Positions 50,267 through 61,108 of a DNA stretch of 64,000 bases are shown here, piece by piece; positions within the stretch are counted from its first letter, which is position 1, and every line of letters begins with the position of its first letter. The notes under the pieces were generated by a model that saw only the letters and a list, made by a program, of their open reading frames with translations, did not search any database and was not told the DNA's origin. Source of the DNA: Tritrichomonas musculus (Eukaryota; Parabasalia; Tritrichomonadida; Tritrichomonadidae); NCBI GenBank assembly GCA_039105265.1, contig JAPFFF010000014.1:434001-498000 (forward strand), written 5' to 3'. Both the position numbers and the translations under genes were made by a program.

Positions 50267-52885
50267 TTATTTGGTTCTTTTCATAATCTTGACTAACAAG
50301 ATCTTTCCTTTATTTGTTAAAGGAGGATTCAGTTTTAATGAGTTCAAGATATCTTCCCTTCTAATATAGTTAGCAAATGGACCGAAGTAATTATTTGGGA
50401 GATCAACTATTTGTTCAATGAAGCGCAAATAATATTGTAACAAAGGAATATCATCATATCTATTTTTGGCTATTTCCAGTGCAGCTGCAAAAAGTATTCC
50501 TCTTTTACTCAGGTAAAAAGAAGGATCAAAATTATTAAAATTTGAGATCAATTTCATTGAAGTATATAACATTGATTGCAATTTGATAAGATTCGATTCT
50601 CTGTAATTTTTTGGAATCACCAAATTTTTCAAGTAGAGTAAGCCATCTAATACATCAGTAGTATAAATATGTTCAGGATCGTTTATAATTGGTAGAATTT
50701 CGCCAATGATGCTGAAAATCCAAACTTGAACAGGAACATATAAAATTGTTTTGAAAATTTTCATTGTGACATTAAAAAGATGAACCGCAAGCTCTTGAGA
50801 GAAATATGAAGGGTATAAAAAAATGAGATCTCGCAAAATGTTCCCAGCGACTTTGATTAATTCAGGAGAATCTGACGAAGTATAAATATTAACAATGATT
50901 GGTGCAATTTCATTGATTCTGACTTTAATAAGTTCAGCAGGATCTACCACAATCATAGCAGCAATAGAATAGAGAGCTTCGCTTTGAAGTGAATCAGTAA
51001 ATGAATTAATCAAATAAATAAGAATATCAAAAATATTAGACATAATATTGAAATATATTTCGCTTGCATTTGCAGGGATTGATTTGATTTTTAAGCAATT
51101 AAGTCTAATAATTGAACAATAAGCTATAATAATTTTTTGTTGACAATCTTGATTTGGAAATGTTGCTTTAATTGCATTTTCGAGTTTGGGACCAACATTA
51201 TTGTATACATTTATATAGGAATTTAAATAAGCAAGAGTTGAGTCTGGAGCAGCATTAAACAGAGAAGTAATGGCTTGATTGATGGGTATAAAGAATTGAT
51301 CATCAAATATATCAGAACGGTCTAATAATTGAACAATTAACGGACATATTGTATCAAATATTTGTAAAATAAAAGCAGGATTAGAATGTTTAAAAATCGT
51401 AGATAGCATCGAGCATGCTGCTGATGATATGTGAATATCGTTATTTACAAGAAGTTGTGCTGATAATTCAATAGTTTTTGGAAAAATATCATCTGTCATA
51501 TACTTTTGCTGATGAACTACAATCTTACCAAATATAATAATTGAAATACACCGAACAATGATAGATTTATCAGTTGAAATCATTTCACTAAGCGTTTGGA
51601 TACTTGAAATCAAGAAATTTGTTATTTGAGGATTTTCGATGGAAACAATGGAAAACATGGAAAGGACAGAAGAATAACGAATGAGAGCATTATCATCTAA
51701 ACGAAATTGCTGAAAAAAACTCATAATAAAATTAGCAACTATTTCTTGATTTTGCGGAATTTTTGCAAATTGCCCGATACAGCGAACAATTAAATCAGAA
51801 AGTTCATCTGTATTAAACATTTCAGAAATTTTTATATCATATTCATTAATTGTTGTTGGCAAAATTTGTAAAAAAGGTTGGCAAAGCAAAGAAGATAATT
51901 GGTTTGAAATGTTGTAAAAAACTTCTCCGGGAATAGTACCATTTAACTTTTTAAATTCAAATTTGGAAAATCTATACCAGAAGTCAACAATTAAAAATAA
52001 TCGATCGGTATCATTTGATGATATATCTGTTGATAAAGCATCAAAAATCAATTTTATTGGATCTGGAACTAATTTATTATAGAAAAACTTACAAAATTTA
52101 CGTAATAATTTGTAAGCAGGCATTCCAATTTGCAAATTCGATATAATAACTTTAAGAAGTGTCTCAAGCTGATCTTCGATACTCTCGGCAAAGTAAGGTA
52201 TGGAAACAGTCAGGCATTCTGCAGCCATCTTTTTAAAATCATTCGAAGCTTGTTGATTTTGCAAAACTGAGATTGTGATCTGAAAAATTGTAGATCCAAT
52301 TACACCAAGATTAGCATTCTTCGGTATTACAGGATTTTTATCAGTGTGTATTGTTAGCAATTCTGTTATTGCTTGAATTCCACCGAGTTTTGACCAATCA
52401 CCATATTTGTCATCAATAATAATTTGAAATATTTTATCAAATATATCTATGCTATCAGAAAGTGGCAATTCAAGCCTTGCTATCAACGAAACAGATTTTG
52501 CACATAAGTTTCGAACAGTTGAATCTGGAAACATTAGTCCACGAAATGTACCTTGCATAATAGTGCTTTGAACATTTTTGTCTAGGTTCCTCCAAAATGC
52601 AATATTATTGGATATCGACCTAACATAAAGTGTTGGTGAAAGAATATTGTTAATACAAATTGAGGAAATTTGAAAAACAAAATTTTCAAGTTCATCATTT
52701 AATAGAAATTTGGAAGTAATTTCAAGAAGTTCTCCAGGAAAATTTTCTTGATAAAAAACAAGCTGTCTTGAAGCTTCATGTATTTCCTCATTATTTGTAC
52801 TTCGAATTTTTTGAAATAGTTGAAGAATGATTTCTTGGGTTGCAGGCGGATAATTGTTGTTTAGATTTACAGTGGTTGAGCGCAT
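50267..52885 (-). CDS. Importin-beta-like karyopherin (HEAT repeat)
   Basis: 872 residues from ATG at 52883-52885, almost the same length as importin beta-1 (876). The N-terminus (ILQLFQKIRSTNNEEIHEAS, FPGELLEITSKFLLNDELEN) matches the first helices of importin beta, where a short helical pair precedes the IBN region. FWRNLDKNVQSTIMQGTFRGL and SLIARLELPLS are like its second and third HEAT repeats. The whole protein is paired amphipathic helices without low complexity. Importin beta carries cargo with NLS through nuclear pores with Ran; the acidic loop and Ran-binding residues could not be verified by eye. The sequence is quite diverged, so another karyopherin-beta family member is possible. 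A MITE inserted 90 bp upstream of the start codon (52975-53453) separates it from the divergent UBFD1-like gene. Confidence 0.75.
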   Translation of the reverse strand: MRSTTVNLNNNYPPATQEIILQLFQKIRSTNNEEIHEASRQLVFYQENFPGELLEITSKFLLNDELENFVFQISSICINNILSPTLYVRSISNNIAFWRNLDKNVQSTIMQGTFRGLMFPDSTVRNLCAKSVSLIARLELPLSDSIDIFDKIFQIIIDDKYGDWSKLGGIQAITELLTIHTDKNPVIPKNANLGVIGSTIFQITISVLQNQQASNDFKKMAAECLTVSIPYFAESIEDQLETLLKVIISNLQIGMPAYKLLRKFCKFFYNKLVPDPIKLIFDALSTDISSNDTDRLFLIVDFWYRFSKFEFKKLNGTIPGEVFYNISNQLSSLLCQPFLQILPTTINEYDIKISEMFNTDELSDLIVRCIGQFAKIPQNQEIVANFIMSFFQQFRLDDNALIRYSSVLSMFSIVSIENPQITNFLISSIQTLSEMISTDKSIIVRCISIIIFGKIVVHQQKYMTDDIFPKTIELSAQLLVNNDIHISSAACSMLSTIFKHSNPAFILQIFDTICPLIVQLLDRSDIFDDQFFIPINQAITSLFNAAPDSTLAYLNSYINVYNNVGPKLENAIKATFPNQDCQQKIIIAYCSIIRLNCLKIKSIPANASEIYFNIMSNIFDILIYLINSFTDSLQSEALYSIAAMIVVDPAELIKVRINEIAPIIVNIYTSSDSPELIKVAGNILRDLIFLYPSYFSQELAVHLFNVTMKIFKTILYVPVQVWIFSIIGEILPIINDPEHIYTTDVLDGLLYLKNLVIPKNYRESNLIKLQSMLYTSMKLISNFNNFDPSFYLSKRGILFAAALEIAKNRYDDIPLLQYYLRFIEQIVDLPNNYFGPFANYIRREDILNSLKLNPPLTNKGKILLVKIMKRTK

Positions 52886-52974
52886 TTAATTATTAATTTC
52901 GTAATTTTATTAGTAAACTTAAAAAGTTAAACTTTTTATTATATAGAATTTTTTTGAATTTATTTGATATTTAG

Positions 52975-53453
52975 TAGACTTTTTATTTTGAGAATCGATA
53001 TCAAAAACGTCATTTTTTTACATCTGATACTCGATTATCAGTTTACAAATCTGATATCGAGATTATCGAATTTCAAGATATCAGATATGAAATGTGATAT
53101 GAAAATAATTGTAAACCTGATATCAATTACCGAGATCTCGAGATCTCAAGCAGACTTATCTTTTTTTATAATTGGTATTTGTGATTTTATTATATCTAAA
53201 AATAAATAATAGAATGTATTGATGTTTATTTTAAGATTAAAATCAAAAAAATACATTCTTTTTTATGAAATATTTGAGAATGAATTACGATCATATATTT
53301 ATCAAAAAGTTTAATTGAAAATTCTGATATCAAAAGCTGAGAAAAAAAATTCTCGATCTCTGAAATCGATCTCGAGAATCTGTATATATTTATGTATCGA
53401 TATCAAAAAGTCAATCAATTATCGATCTCGAGAATCGGAGAATAACAAGTCTA
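52975..53453. mobile_element. MITE with 8-bp TSD ATATTTAG in the importin/UBFD1 divergent promoter
   Basis: The left end TAGACTTTTTATTTT and the right end (inverted) TAGACTTGTTATTCT match at 13 of 15 bases. Exact direct repeats ATATTTAG flank the element at 52967-52974 and 53454-53461. The 479-bp interior is full of short palindromes (GAGATCTCGAGATCTC, TCGATCTCGAGA, GATATC). No coding frame. Only about 90 bp separate it from the importin ATG, so it lies in or next to that promoter. Confidence 0.85.
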
Positions 53454-53834
53454 ATATTTAGGAATCTATATTATTTAGAATTATTCTTTTTTAAGCATAA
53501 AAAATAATTTTAATCTTCATAATTATTATTTTTTTGGCAGTAAATCTAATTTTTTTAAATTATTTAACAAGATATGCAAAAAAATATATTTGATTGAATT
53601 TCATTTAAGTTCTAATGATTCATGATATTAAAAATATTTTTATTTCACCATTATAAAAAGAATATTGCAAATTATCTATAAATATAAAAATTTAAATAAC
53701 CATTTGCATAATTTTCAATTTAATATTGCACATTTTCCATCATTAATATTATGAAAAAAATGTTTTTATTATACCATAAAATTTTTCATTTGGCGCAGTT
53801 TCGATATTGACGACCGTTTAAAACTATTTGAAAA

Positions 53835-54497
53835 ATGAAAATTTCCGTGCATTATAAAAGCACTTCACATCAAGTTGAACTTCCTGATGATTCAACTGTG
53901 GCAACATTAATGGAAAAGATTGCATCATTAATAGGAATTCCCACTGGCAATCAAAAGTTGATTTTTAAAGGAAAAAATTTGTCTGATCCAGCATCTCTTT
54001 TAAGCGCATATAACATCACAAATAATTCTAAAATATTACTAGTAGGTTCTGTAACGGCACCTGAACCACCATCAAACCCCACTCCTACACCAATCATTGA
54101 TTTTTCAATGCGATCACCAAGAATCCTAAGAGATGAATATCTTACAGCTCCACCTCACTCAGATGTTATTAGAAAAGGTGTCCCTGAAAATGCAATGGAT
54201 GGAGGTAACTTTCAAATGGAAACTTTACCAAACGAACCATTCGTTATTCGTGATAATGTTGGCGATATTGCAACTTTATCATTTAGGAGCGATGATCTAG
54301 TTATAAATTCTGAAAACAATACCCATAGACTTTTTTATCACGAAATTTTGAGTTTTGGAATTCAAGCAATTCCCGGATATGAACAAAAATACATAGCAAT
54401 TGGATTTCATATACGAAGCAAGAAAATATGGGTTTATTTTGTTCCAAAACAATACCGAGGAATTATTGAATTAATTCTGCAGCAACGAAGAGCATAA
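53835..54497 (+). CDS. UBFD1-like ubiquitin-domain protein
   Basis: 220 residues from ATG 53835. Residues 1-76 are a ubiquitin-like domain (MKISVHYKSTSHQVELPDDS, then KLIFKGKNLSDPASLLSAYN, then SKILLVG). After a Pro/Thr linker, residues ~105-220 match the conserved C-terminal domain of UBFD1: HSDVIRKGVPENAMDGG, then LPNEPFVIRDNVGD, LSFRSDDLVINSENNTHRLF, and IWVYFVPKQYRGIIELIL near the end. UBFD1 binds ubiquitin conjugates and has been linked to NF-kB signalling in animals; its basic role is not settled. CCGTTT at 53814-53819 and TTGGCGCAGTTT at 53790-53801 lie just upstream and are shared with other promoters here. Confidence 0.75.
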   Translation: MKISVHYKSTSHQVELPDDSTVATLMEKIASLIGIPTGNQKLIFKGKNLSDPASLLSAYNITNNSKILLVGSVTAPEPPSNPTPTPIIDFSMRSPRILRDEYLTAPPHSDVIRKGVPENAMDGGNFQMETLPNEPFVIRDNVGDIATLSFRSDDLVINSENNTHRLFYHEILSFGIQAIPGYEQKYIAIGFHIRSKKIWVYFVPKQYRGIIELILQQRRA

Positions 54498-56295
54498 TTT
54501 TTGATCAAAACAAAAATAACGACATTTATGTATGTATATGTGTATTCTATATTGGTCTTTACAGGTGTTTTATTATTTGGAAAATTTAATCATAACTTGT
54601 AAATTATTTTGAGCTTTCAGCAAACAGTCAATTTTTTATAATCAATCGAATATACTTTATAAGTTTATCGTTTTTATCAAAAGAAGTTAGTAAAAAGAAT
54701 TTTTTTGGCATATTCGCTACTTTTGATCTGTAGATTATTTGATCATTAATCAAGCCTTTAATTTATTTATTTTTCCACTGCTTCAGAAGAAAGGTTAACG
54801 AAAAACAATAATAATTAAATAATCACTAATTTTGATTACAATTTCCCAAAAAAAATTATTTTTTCATTCATATTATATTTCCTGAAGTTATTCTTAAATG
54901 GGATAACTTTTATTATGACTTGTAATACAAGTTTGTATAAAAATTTCAAATTTCTACAACATAAGTTTATTATTAGGATAATGATAATATGCATATATTA
55001 ATATCGATTCTTAAAAAATATTGATAGTTAAAAGTTAAAACTCAAATCATAACATTACAAGTAGACTTGTTAAACCCACACTAGTTTTTCAGAAAAAGTC
55101 GAGCTTTTCCAATGGAAAAGTGAATTTTGAACATGTCTAATTACAAGTTTGAATGTATAAATTTAGACCAAATAAAAATCACACAATTTATAATTATTTT
55201 CATTTTATAAATTCAAAAAATTGAAACAAATTCAAATATAAAATTGGATGACTATCAAAAAAAATTTATTTTATGTAATTCTGAAATTATTTCTAAAAAT
55301 TAATTTTTTAAAGAAATATTATTTATATGCAATATTAAGACCCAAATAGAACTAAAAATAAAAAGTTATTCAAAATTTAATAAAAAGACTTTATAAATAA
55401 TTGAAAAAGTTGCAAAGTGAAATGAATGTAATGATGTAAACTAATTTCTTACATCATAAATTTATTATTTTTTAATTTTTATTTACTTTTTTGAGTTTAT
55501 AAAATTCAATTATAGTTTTTTTCAAAATTGAAAATCAATGAATTGAACGTTCATAAAAAGATTAAACGTATTAAACTCATCTCAAATCAAAATTGATTCA
55601 ATGCTTTTAAATAACCAAAAAAACATTATCAATGCTTTTCATTTTGTTGTAAATAAAAAGCTAAAATGGTAGTTCTAAAATTTTACCAAAACTATTTAAT
55701 TTTTTTCACTTTTTCGTTTATTTTTATATGATATTATATATAATAACATAGTTTTTCTATCATATTGGTCCACAGATTGCCTATTTTTATTGAAAATTCC
55801 GTTTTATATTTGATGGATATCAAAAAAAAATATTGTTTTTTATAAATAAAAGGATGAAACATTAATAAAACTATAAAAGACATTTATATTATTGATTCTG
55901 AGCATCAAGATTTTCCTCAAAATAAACGGTCCAAAATAATTGAGGAATTATAATTTTTCTATATTGGACTATATTTCGTTATATATAGGAAATTCATACG
56001 TATTTACTAATTATGTTTATTAATATATATATATAAAATAGTGGTTATACATTTTTTTATAAGATATAATTAAAATGATATCTTGTCTGTTTACTTCACA
56101 AAATATACAAATATTTCAAACTTCAGAATTTTTGAATACCAATATTAATATTTACAATCATTTTTGAATGAGCATATTAAAAACTCCAAAATTGTGATAA
56201 TTTTTGAAAGGGATATTTATTTTTTGTTTTAAACATTTGAATGCTTTCAATTATATATTTTATATATTTGATTTTTTTTTAGCTCAAATATTCGA
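54498..56295. other. Intergenic with a 78-bp MITE
   Basis: A/T-rich spacer without genes. It includes a perfect palindrome ACTTGTAATACAAGT at 54918-54932 and a tiny MITE at 55062-55139. AAACGG occurs at 55924-55929. TCAAATATTCG directly before the Myb ATG may be a weak initiator. Confidence 0.6.
55062..55139. mobile_element. 78-bp MITE with 8-bp TSD ATTACAAG
   Basis: The ends TAGACTTGTTAAAC and (inverted) TAGACATGTTCAAA match at 12 of 14 bases. Exact direct repeats ATTACAAG are present at 55054-55061 and 55140-55147. The left ten bases equal the right end of the element at 52975-53453 (TAGACTTGTT), so both belong to one family. The interior is largely a hairpin (AGCTTTTCC facing GGAAAAG). 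Confidence 0.85.
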
Positions 56296-57453
56296 ATGAA
56301 AAACAATCAAGATCCACTCCTCGACATCGCAATGATGTACACACAAGAAATTTCAGCACGCCTTTCAGATGAAGAAAAGAATACCATCCGTGACATGTTT
56401 TCTCAATTTATCACTGAGAAGATTGATTTTCAGACATGTTCACAATATCTTAAAGAAAAAACAGGAAGTACAGCACCTGTAGAAAGAATTCACGAGATTC
56501 TTAAGGTTCCAAATGAACCCTTACCAACAAAAGAAGTAAACGACGATTCGGGATTAAGAAAGAAGACCCAGCAATGGAGCAAAATGGAAGACACCAGATT
56601 AATTGCGGGGCTTCATAAATATGGCTCTGATAATTGGTCTCTTGTAGCATCATTTGTTGGAAACAATAGAACGCGAAGCCAATGCTCTCAAAGATGGTTC
56701 AGAGGACTTGATCCTCGCATTTCTAGGCAGCACTGGTCAAAAGAAGAAGAAAAAAAGTTGCTGGAACTTATAGAAATATATGGTGATAAAAGTTGGATTA
56801 AGGTTGCTTCAGAACTCGGAAATAGAAGTGATGTTCAATGTAGATATCATTATTTACAATTGCAAAAAGATAGTAAAAAAGAAACCAACTTTGATTTCCC
56901 AGAACCAAATTCACGTTCTATATCTGACCATCATAAATCTAACTCTCTGTCATCTAATGATAGCACATCCAATACAGATTCTCATCATTACGGCTTCCAA
57001 AACCAGCAATTATCATCAACTTCACAGACGTTTGGAAATATAAATTCTTCACCACAATTGTCATACGAGTCATCTCCAACACAATCTCCCTCACCTAGCC
57101 CAATCCCAGAAGTTTCTTTGTCAGCAATTCAACCAAATCCAATACAAAATCAAAGTCCACATTTAATTTCCCAACTACCTAAAGTTCAAGTTTGCTTAAT
57201 GAACAATGTTTCCCAAGGACCATTCAATGAAAATATAAATGACCTTAGTATTAAAAGAAATTCTCCAAATCAATATAATTCTAACAATTTGACTGAAAAT
57301 GCATATCCAAAATCATTTCCAGTTCAAAATAATGTGGATGATATCTCAATTGGAATTGAAGAATCACTCCCATTAAATATTGAATTTTTTACTTTTAGCG
57401 ATCAAAATAGCTCAATTTTATTCGACTCTCTTTGGCCAATGTATGAGTTTTAA
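56296..57453 (+). CDS. R2R3-type Myb transcription factor (second copy type)
   Basis: 385 residues from ATG 56296. Residues ~1-85 form a helical domain without a known name (LSDEEKNTIRDMFSQFI). Two Myb repeats follow at ~90-190: R2 has WSKMEDTRLIAGLHKYGSDNW and NRTRSQCSQRWFRGL; R3 has HWSKEEEKKLLELIEIYGDK and LGNRSDVQCRYHYLQL. All Trp/aromatic core positions are filled. The C-terminal half is Ser/Pro/Asn-rich. It is not a close copy of the Myb at 38647, differing in the N-terminal domain and repeat sequence, so it represents a separate subfamily. Nuclear DNA-binding regulator by family. Confidence 0.93.
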   Translation: MKNNQDPLLDIAMMYTQEISARLSDEEKNTIRDMFSQFITEKIDFQTCSQYLKEKTGSTAPVERIHEILKVPNEPLPTKEVNDDSGLRKKTQQWSKMEDTRLIAGLHKYGSDNWSLVASFVGNNRTRSQCSQRWFRGLDPRISRQHWSKEEEKKLLELIEIYGDKSWIKVASELGNRSDVQCRYHYLQLQKDSKKETNFDFPEPNSRSISDHHKSNSLSSNDSTSNTDSHHYGFQNQQLSSTSQTFGNINSSPQLSYESSPTQSPSPSPIPEVSLSAIQPNPIQNQSPHLISQLPKVQVCLMNNVSQGPFNENINDLSIKRNSPNQYNSNNLTENAYPKSFPVQNNVDDISIGIEESLPLNIEFFTFSDQNSSILFDSLWPMYEF

Positions 57454-59620
57454 TTTTCATTTTTATATATAATAAATATGACGAAACGGACCTTGCTTCT
57501 TTATTTATTTATTTAAATTTTTTTTAATCATAAATTATTATCATTTTATTTAAAAACTTATATTATCTTCAGCGATTTACTAATTATAGTAAAGTAATTT
57601 ATACTTTCTATTTATATTAATATTTTTTTGAAATGTTTTATGCACCTCAAATAAAAGATTAATCTCTTTACTTGTTGAAAACAAAATAGTTTTGAACTAC
57701 CTAGTTTTAGAAATACTTTTTTCAAATAAAATTCATAAATGAGAAAATTGTGAATAACTCTTCACTTATTTTATCTAAATTTTTGACATTTGTGAAAATA
57801 TAAAGTTATAGATGTGTGGGGAAACTCAAAATAACGTATTTTGAAAAAAATAATTTTTATGATATTTCAATAAATATTAATTTTGGGTGAACAATATTCA
57901 TATATATTATTGTGCAATATCTTAATTATATAAAAATAATATTTTCATTTATTTTTAAGAGTTTGGAATAATATTTTTCTCCTTTCTTCAACAATAAAAT
58001 TTATAGAGTTTAAATTAGATCAATATATTTGTTTTATACGTGAAATAAAATATATTAGCTGTATAAAAACAAACAAAATTAAGAAAATAATTACAAAATT
58101 TTAAATTGAATTGTGATAAGATTGGCACTAGCTTTTTCTACAAATTTCAGGCTATCAAATATGCATACTTCATAAATTAATATAGTCCGATACTGCTAGA
58201 ATTGGAACCTATAATTTTTAGAAAATCGACTTGGAAAAATTATTTGATATATAACTTGGTAGATTTCATATGTTATAAAAAATGAATTTGCACATAATTA
58301 CAATCTAATATTGGATAATTATTATAATAAAAATATTAGAAATTTATAATAAAAATCATGAGATACATTATGATATTATATTCAATTATTCATTTCACAC
58401 CACATAATTATCTTTTAGATTTTCTATTAAAAAAACCATGTGAAATGTAAATAAAAAAATTAGATATTTGGAAATATTTTCAAACACAAAATAGATATCT
58501 GAATATAAATATTAAATATAGCTAATATATTTTATTATAAATATAATAACAACGAATGTAAAATAAAATATTCACTTTTCTATTGAATTTTTTTAAAAAT
58601 AATTTTTAAATTCATTTATCTTTATATTGTAGGTTGAAAATGCTTAGTTATTAATATATTATGATATATAATGATTTTATTTATTAAAAATATTAATTTC
58701 ATCAAAAATTCAGGAGCCAATTTTGAGAAAGTATAAGTTTCCCCACAAATGTTAAAGTTTAACTTTTTCATATGAAAATCACAAAATTGAATTTAATATA
58801 AAATTAATTTTTTTTGGTTTTTGAAATAATATAATTCAAATAGGAAATAAAATTCAAATCACATATGCCGCTAAAAAGACGATTAAATAATTATATCATC
58901 CAAATAATTAGTTAAAAAATATTTAAGTTCAATTATTTGTTATTACCATCATTGGACAAGCCTCATATTTTATATTTATCGGCCTCATACTAATTGTGAA
59001 AGCTAAACAAAATTTTGAAAGAGAATTTCTGATTTTTTTTTTTTAATCAGAAAAATTTGAATTCATAATATGAGGTTGATTATATTTTTAAATTATAATT
59101 TATAATTCCATATAATATAGAATTTTCATTTGTCTCTAAGGTACAATAATGAAATCAACTTTTGTCAGAGGAGATTCAACTTATTTTTAACACAAAAACT
59201 CATAGTATAATTGGTTTGGATTTTTCATAAGTACATATAATATTTAATATAATATATAATAGTTTTTCTATCTAAAATATCTCTATAATTTATTTATATT
59301 ATTGAGATAAAAATGTTTTATTCAATAAAAATCTAATTTGAATGAGTATTCAAATATTTTTTCTCTCAATTTTTTCTTTTCAAATTTAAGTTGTATAATT
59401 TTACAAATTTTTCTTGATTGAATATTAATATTTTTTAAATATTCTTGCATATTTAATCATATATATATAGATATAAAAAATAATAACTCATACGGTATTT
59501 TAAATCAATTTATATATTTGCTTGCGAGAATGTATAATACTAATTATCGAGTGTAATTTATTATGACTCTAATAAAATTTGGTAGTTGGGATTTGTGATT
59601 TAGTCTAATAAATAGATTTA
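57454..59620. other. Intergenic with candidate TGTGGGGAAACT element
   Basis: A/T-rich region with no genes. The main structure is the inverted pair listed at 57815-58747. A long T/A-rich remainder shows nothing else. Confidence 0.5.
57815..58747. mobile_element. Candidate inverted-repeat element (TGTGGGGAAACT ends)
   Basis: TGTGGGGAAACT at 57815-57826 is perfectly inverted at 58736-58747. The end resembles that of the element at 20098 (GGTGTGGAAAC), so they may be related. No TSD was recognised and the interior is plain A/T, so the borders are uncertain. Confidence 0.5.
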
Positions 59621-59851
59621 TTATACGCATATATATCTAATATATTGTTTTCGAATGATTTGGTGTGTTGAATTTGGGGTAATGTTTGATTTAATAGCAT
59701 CAGTAATTTTTTCAAAAAACTGATTATATCTCAGCCATTTTGTAAAAATATTGAATCTCGTATGGTTTATTCTAATTATATTAGCGGATACTTTCAAATC
59801 ATCATTTGATCTATCTTGAATTATTTGAAATTTATATTCTCCAATTTTCAT
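59621..59851 (-). CDS. Small ORF of unknown function (doubtful)
   Basis: 76 residues from ATG at 59849-59851 (MKIGEYKFQIIQDRSNDDLK...). Composition is balanced, with Trp, Tyr, Arg and Ser in reasonable amounts, unlike most chance frames here. However, no homologous motif, promoter or repeat supports it. It could be a short gene, or the end of a decayed one. Confidence 0.25.
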   Translation of the reverse strand: MKIGEYKFQIIQDRSNDDLKVSANIIRINHTRFNIFTKWLRYNQFFEKITDAIKSNITPNSTHQIIRKQYIRYICV

Positions 59852-59854
59852 CAA

Positions 59855-61108
59855 TTGCCCTTAATCAAATCATAAAAGTAATATTTATATATTATTATTT
59901 TTATATTATTTATAAATAAAATAAAATTTAGAATTTATTAATTACATAACGCAAAAAAAGGCAAACAATGAGAAAAAATAACCCATTCAATTAGTTGACC
60001 CTCATCTCTTTTGTCTCATACTCAAAAAGTGGGTGTTAAAAATATGAAAGAAAATTGCTTAAAAGTATTATATATTACATTGTTTTGTAATTATTAAATA
60101 AAAATAAGTGTATTTACCAATATTACGAATTAGACAAGACTTGTCTATGTAAACCATTCAAAATTGAATGATAAACTTATTTCATGACAAATTGAAAAGA
60201 GAAAAAAGTTTCCACTTCAAAAAGTTTCATTAAAATTCAATTATATTTATATAATAATCGCAAAATTTCAATTATATTTCCTATATTTTCCCTTATTGAA
60301 ATTTTGCGTTTTTTAGAAAAAGCAATATCTTAATTTAAAATTTAATTTATCTATATTAATATTATTATTTCTTAATAGGAATATATATTAAAAATATATA
60401 TAAATGTGATATTTTAATGTAAATTTAAAAAGCAAAGATAATCAAAATATATAGTATTTTATATTTATTTGAATTTTGAAAATTTCAAAAAAAACTAAGT
60501 TTTAATAATAATTATAAATATAGCGATTTAAATAGAAATAAACATAATATATATTTATTATAATATTAAATACATACATATAAAAGTAAATAATATTTTA
60601 AAATAAATCATATACTAATAAATTTTCAAAATAATTATAATCGAATAAATGATTTTTTCTAACTTTTTCAAAACGAATTTTTTTAGCATGATTCAATTGC
60701 TATATTCAAAATTTTTGGTATAGAAAAAATAATTTTTTCTTTTTATATTTTGTTTTTGATTATAATCAACAAGATATAACTTTAAAAAAAAATAAATTAA
60801 TCAATTAATTTAAAATTAAAATAGATATTTTTATTCTTAATAAATGAAATTTTAAAACATTCTGCCGAGAGAAGAAATTTAAATTATTCATAAAAACTAT
60901 ATCTTTAAAACATTCTGCTGCGAGAAGAAAAAGCAAATTTATTAGCATAAATGTTCATTTGCGAGAATAAAAACAAAAATATTTGACATGAAACAATCAA
61001 TTTTTGGGATGAAATATTATTCAAAAAGTTGATCATTCACATGTGAACATTTGAAATCAAATTGCTTTTTGAATATATTTTAATCGTTTCCCCGCCATTT
61101 AGTTCTAT
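59855..61108. other. Intergenic with palindrome and direct repeat near next start
   Basis: TAGACAAGACTTGTCTA at 60131-60147 is a perfect odd-centred palindrome. TTTAAAACATTCTGC occurs at 60851-60865 and 60904-60918, each followed within a few bases by GAGAAGAAA, about 190-250 bp upstream of the next ATG. Otherwise A/T-rich. Confidence 0.55.
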
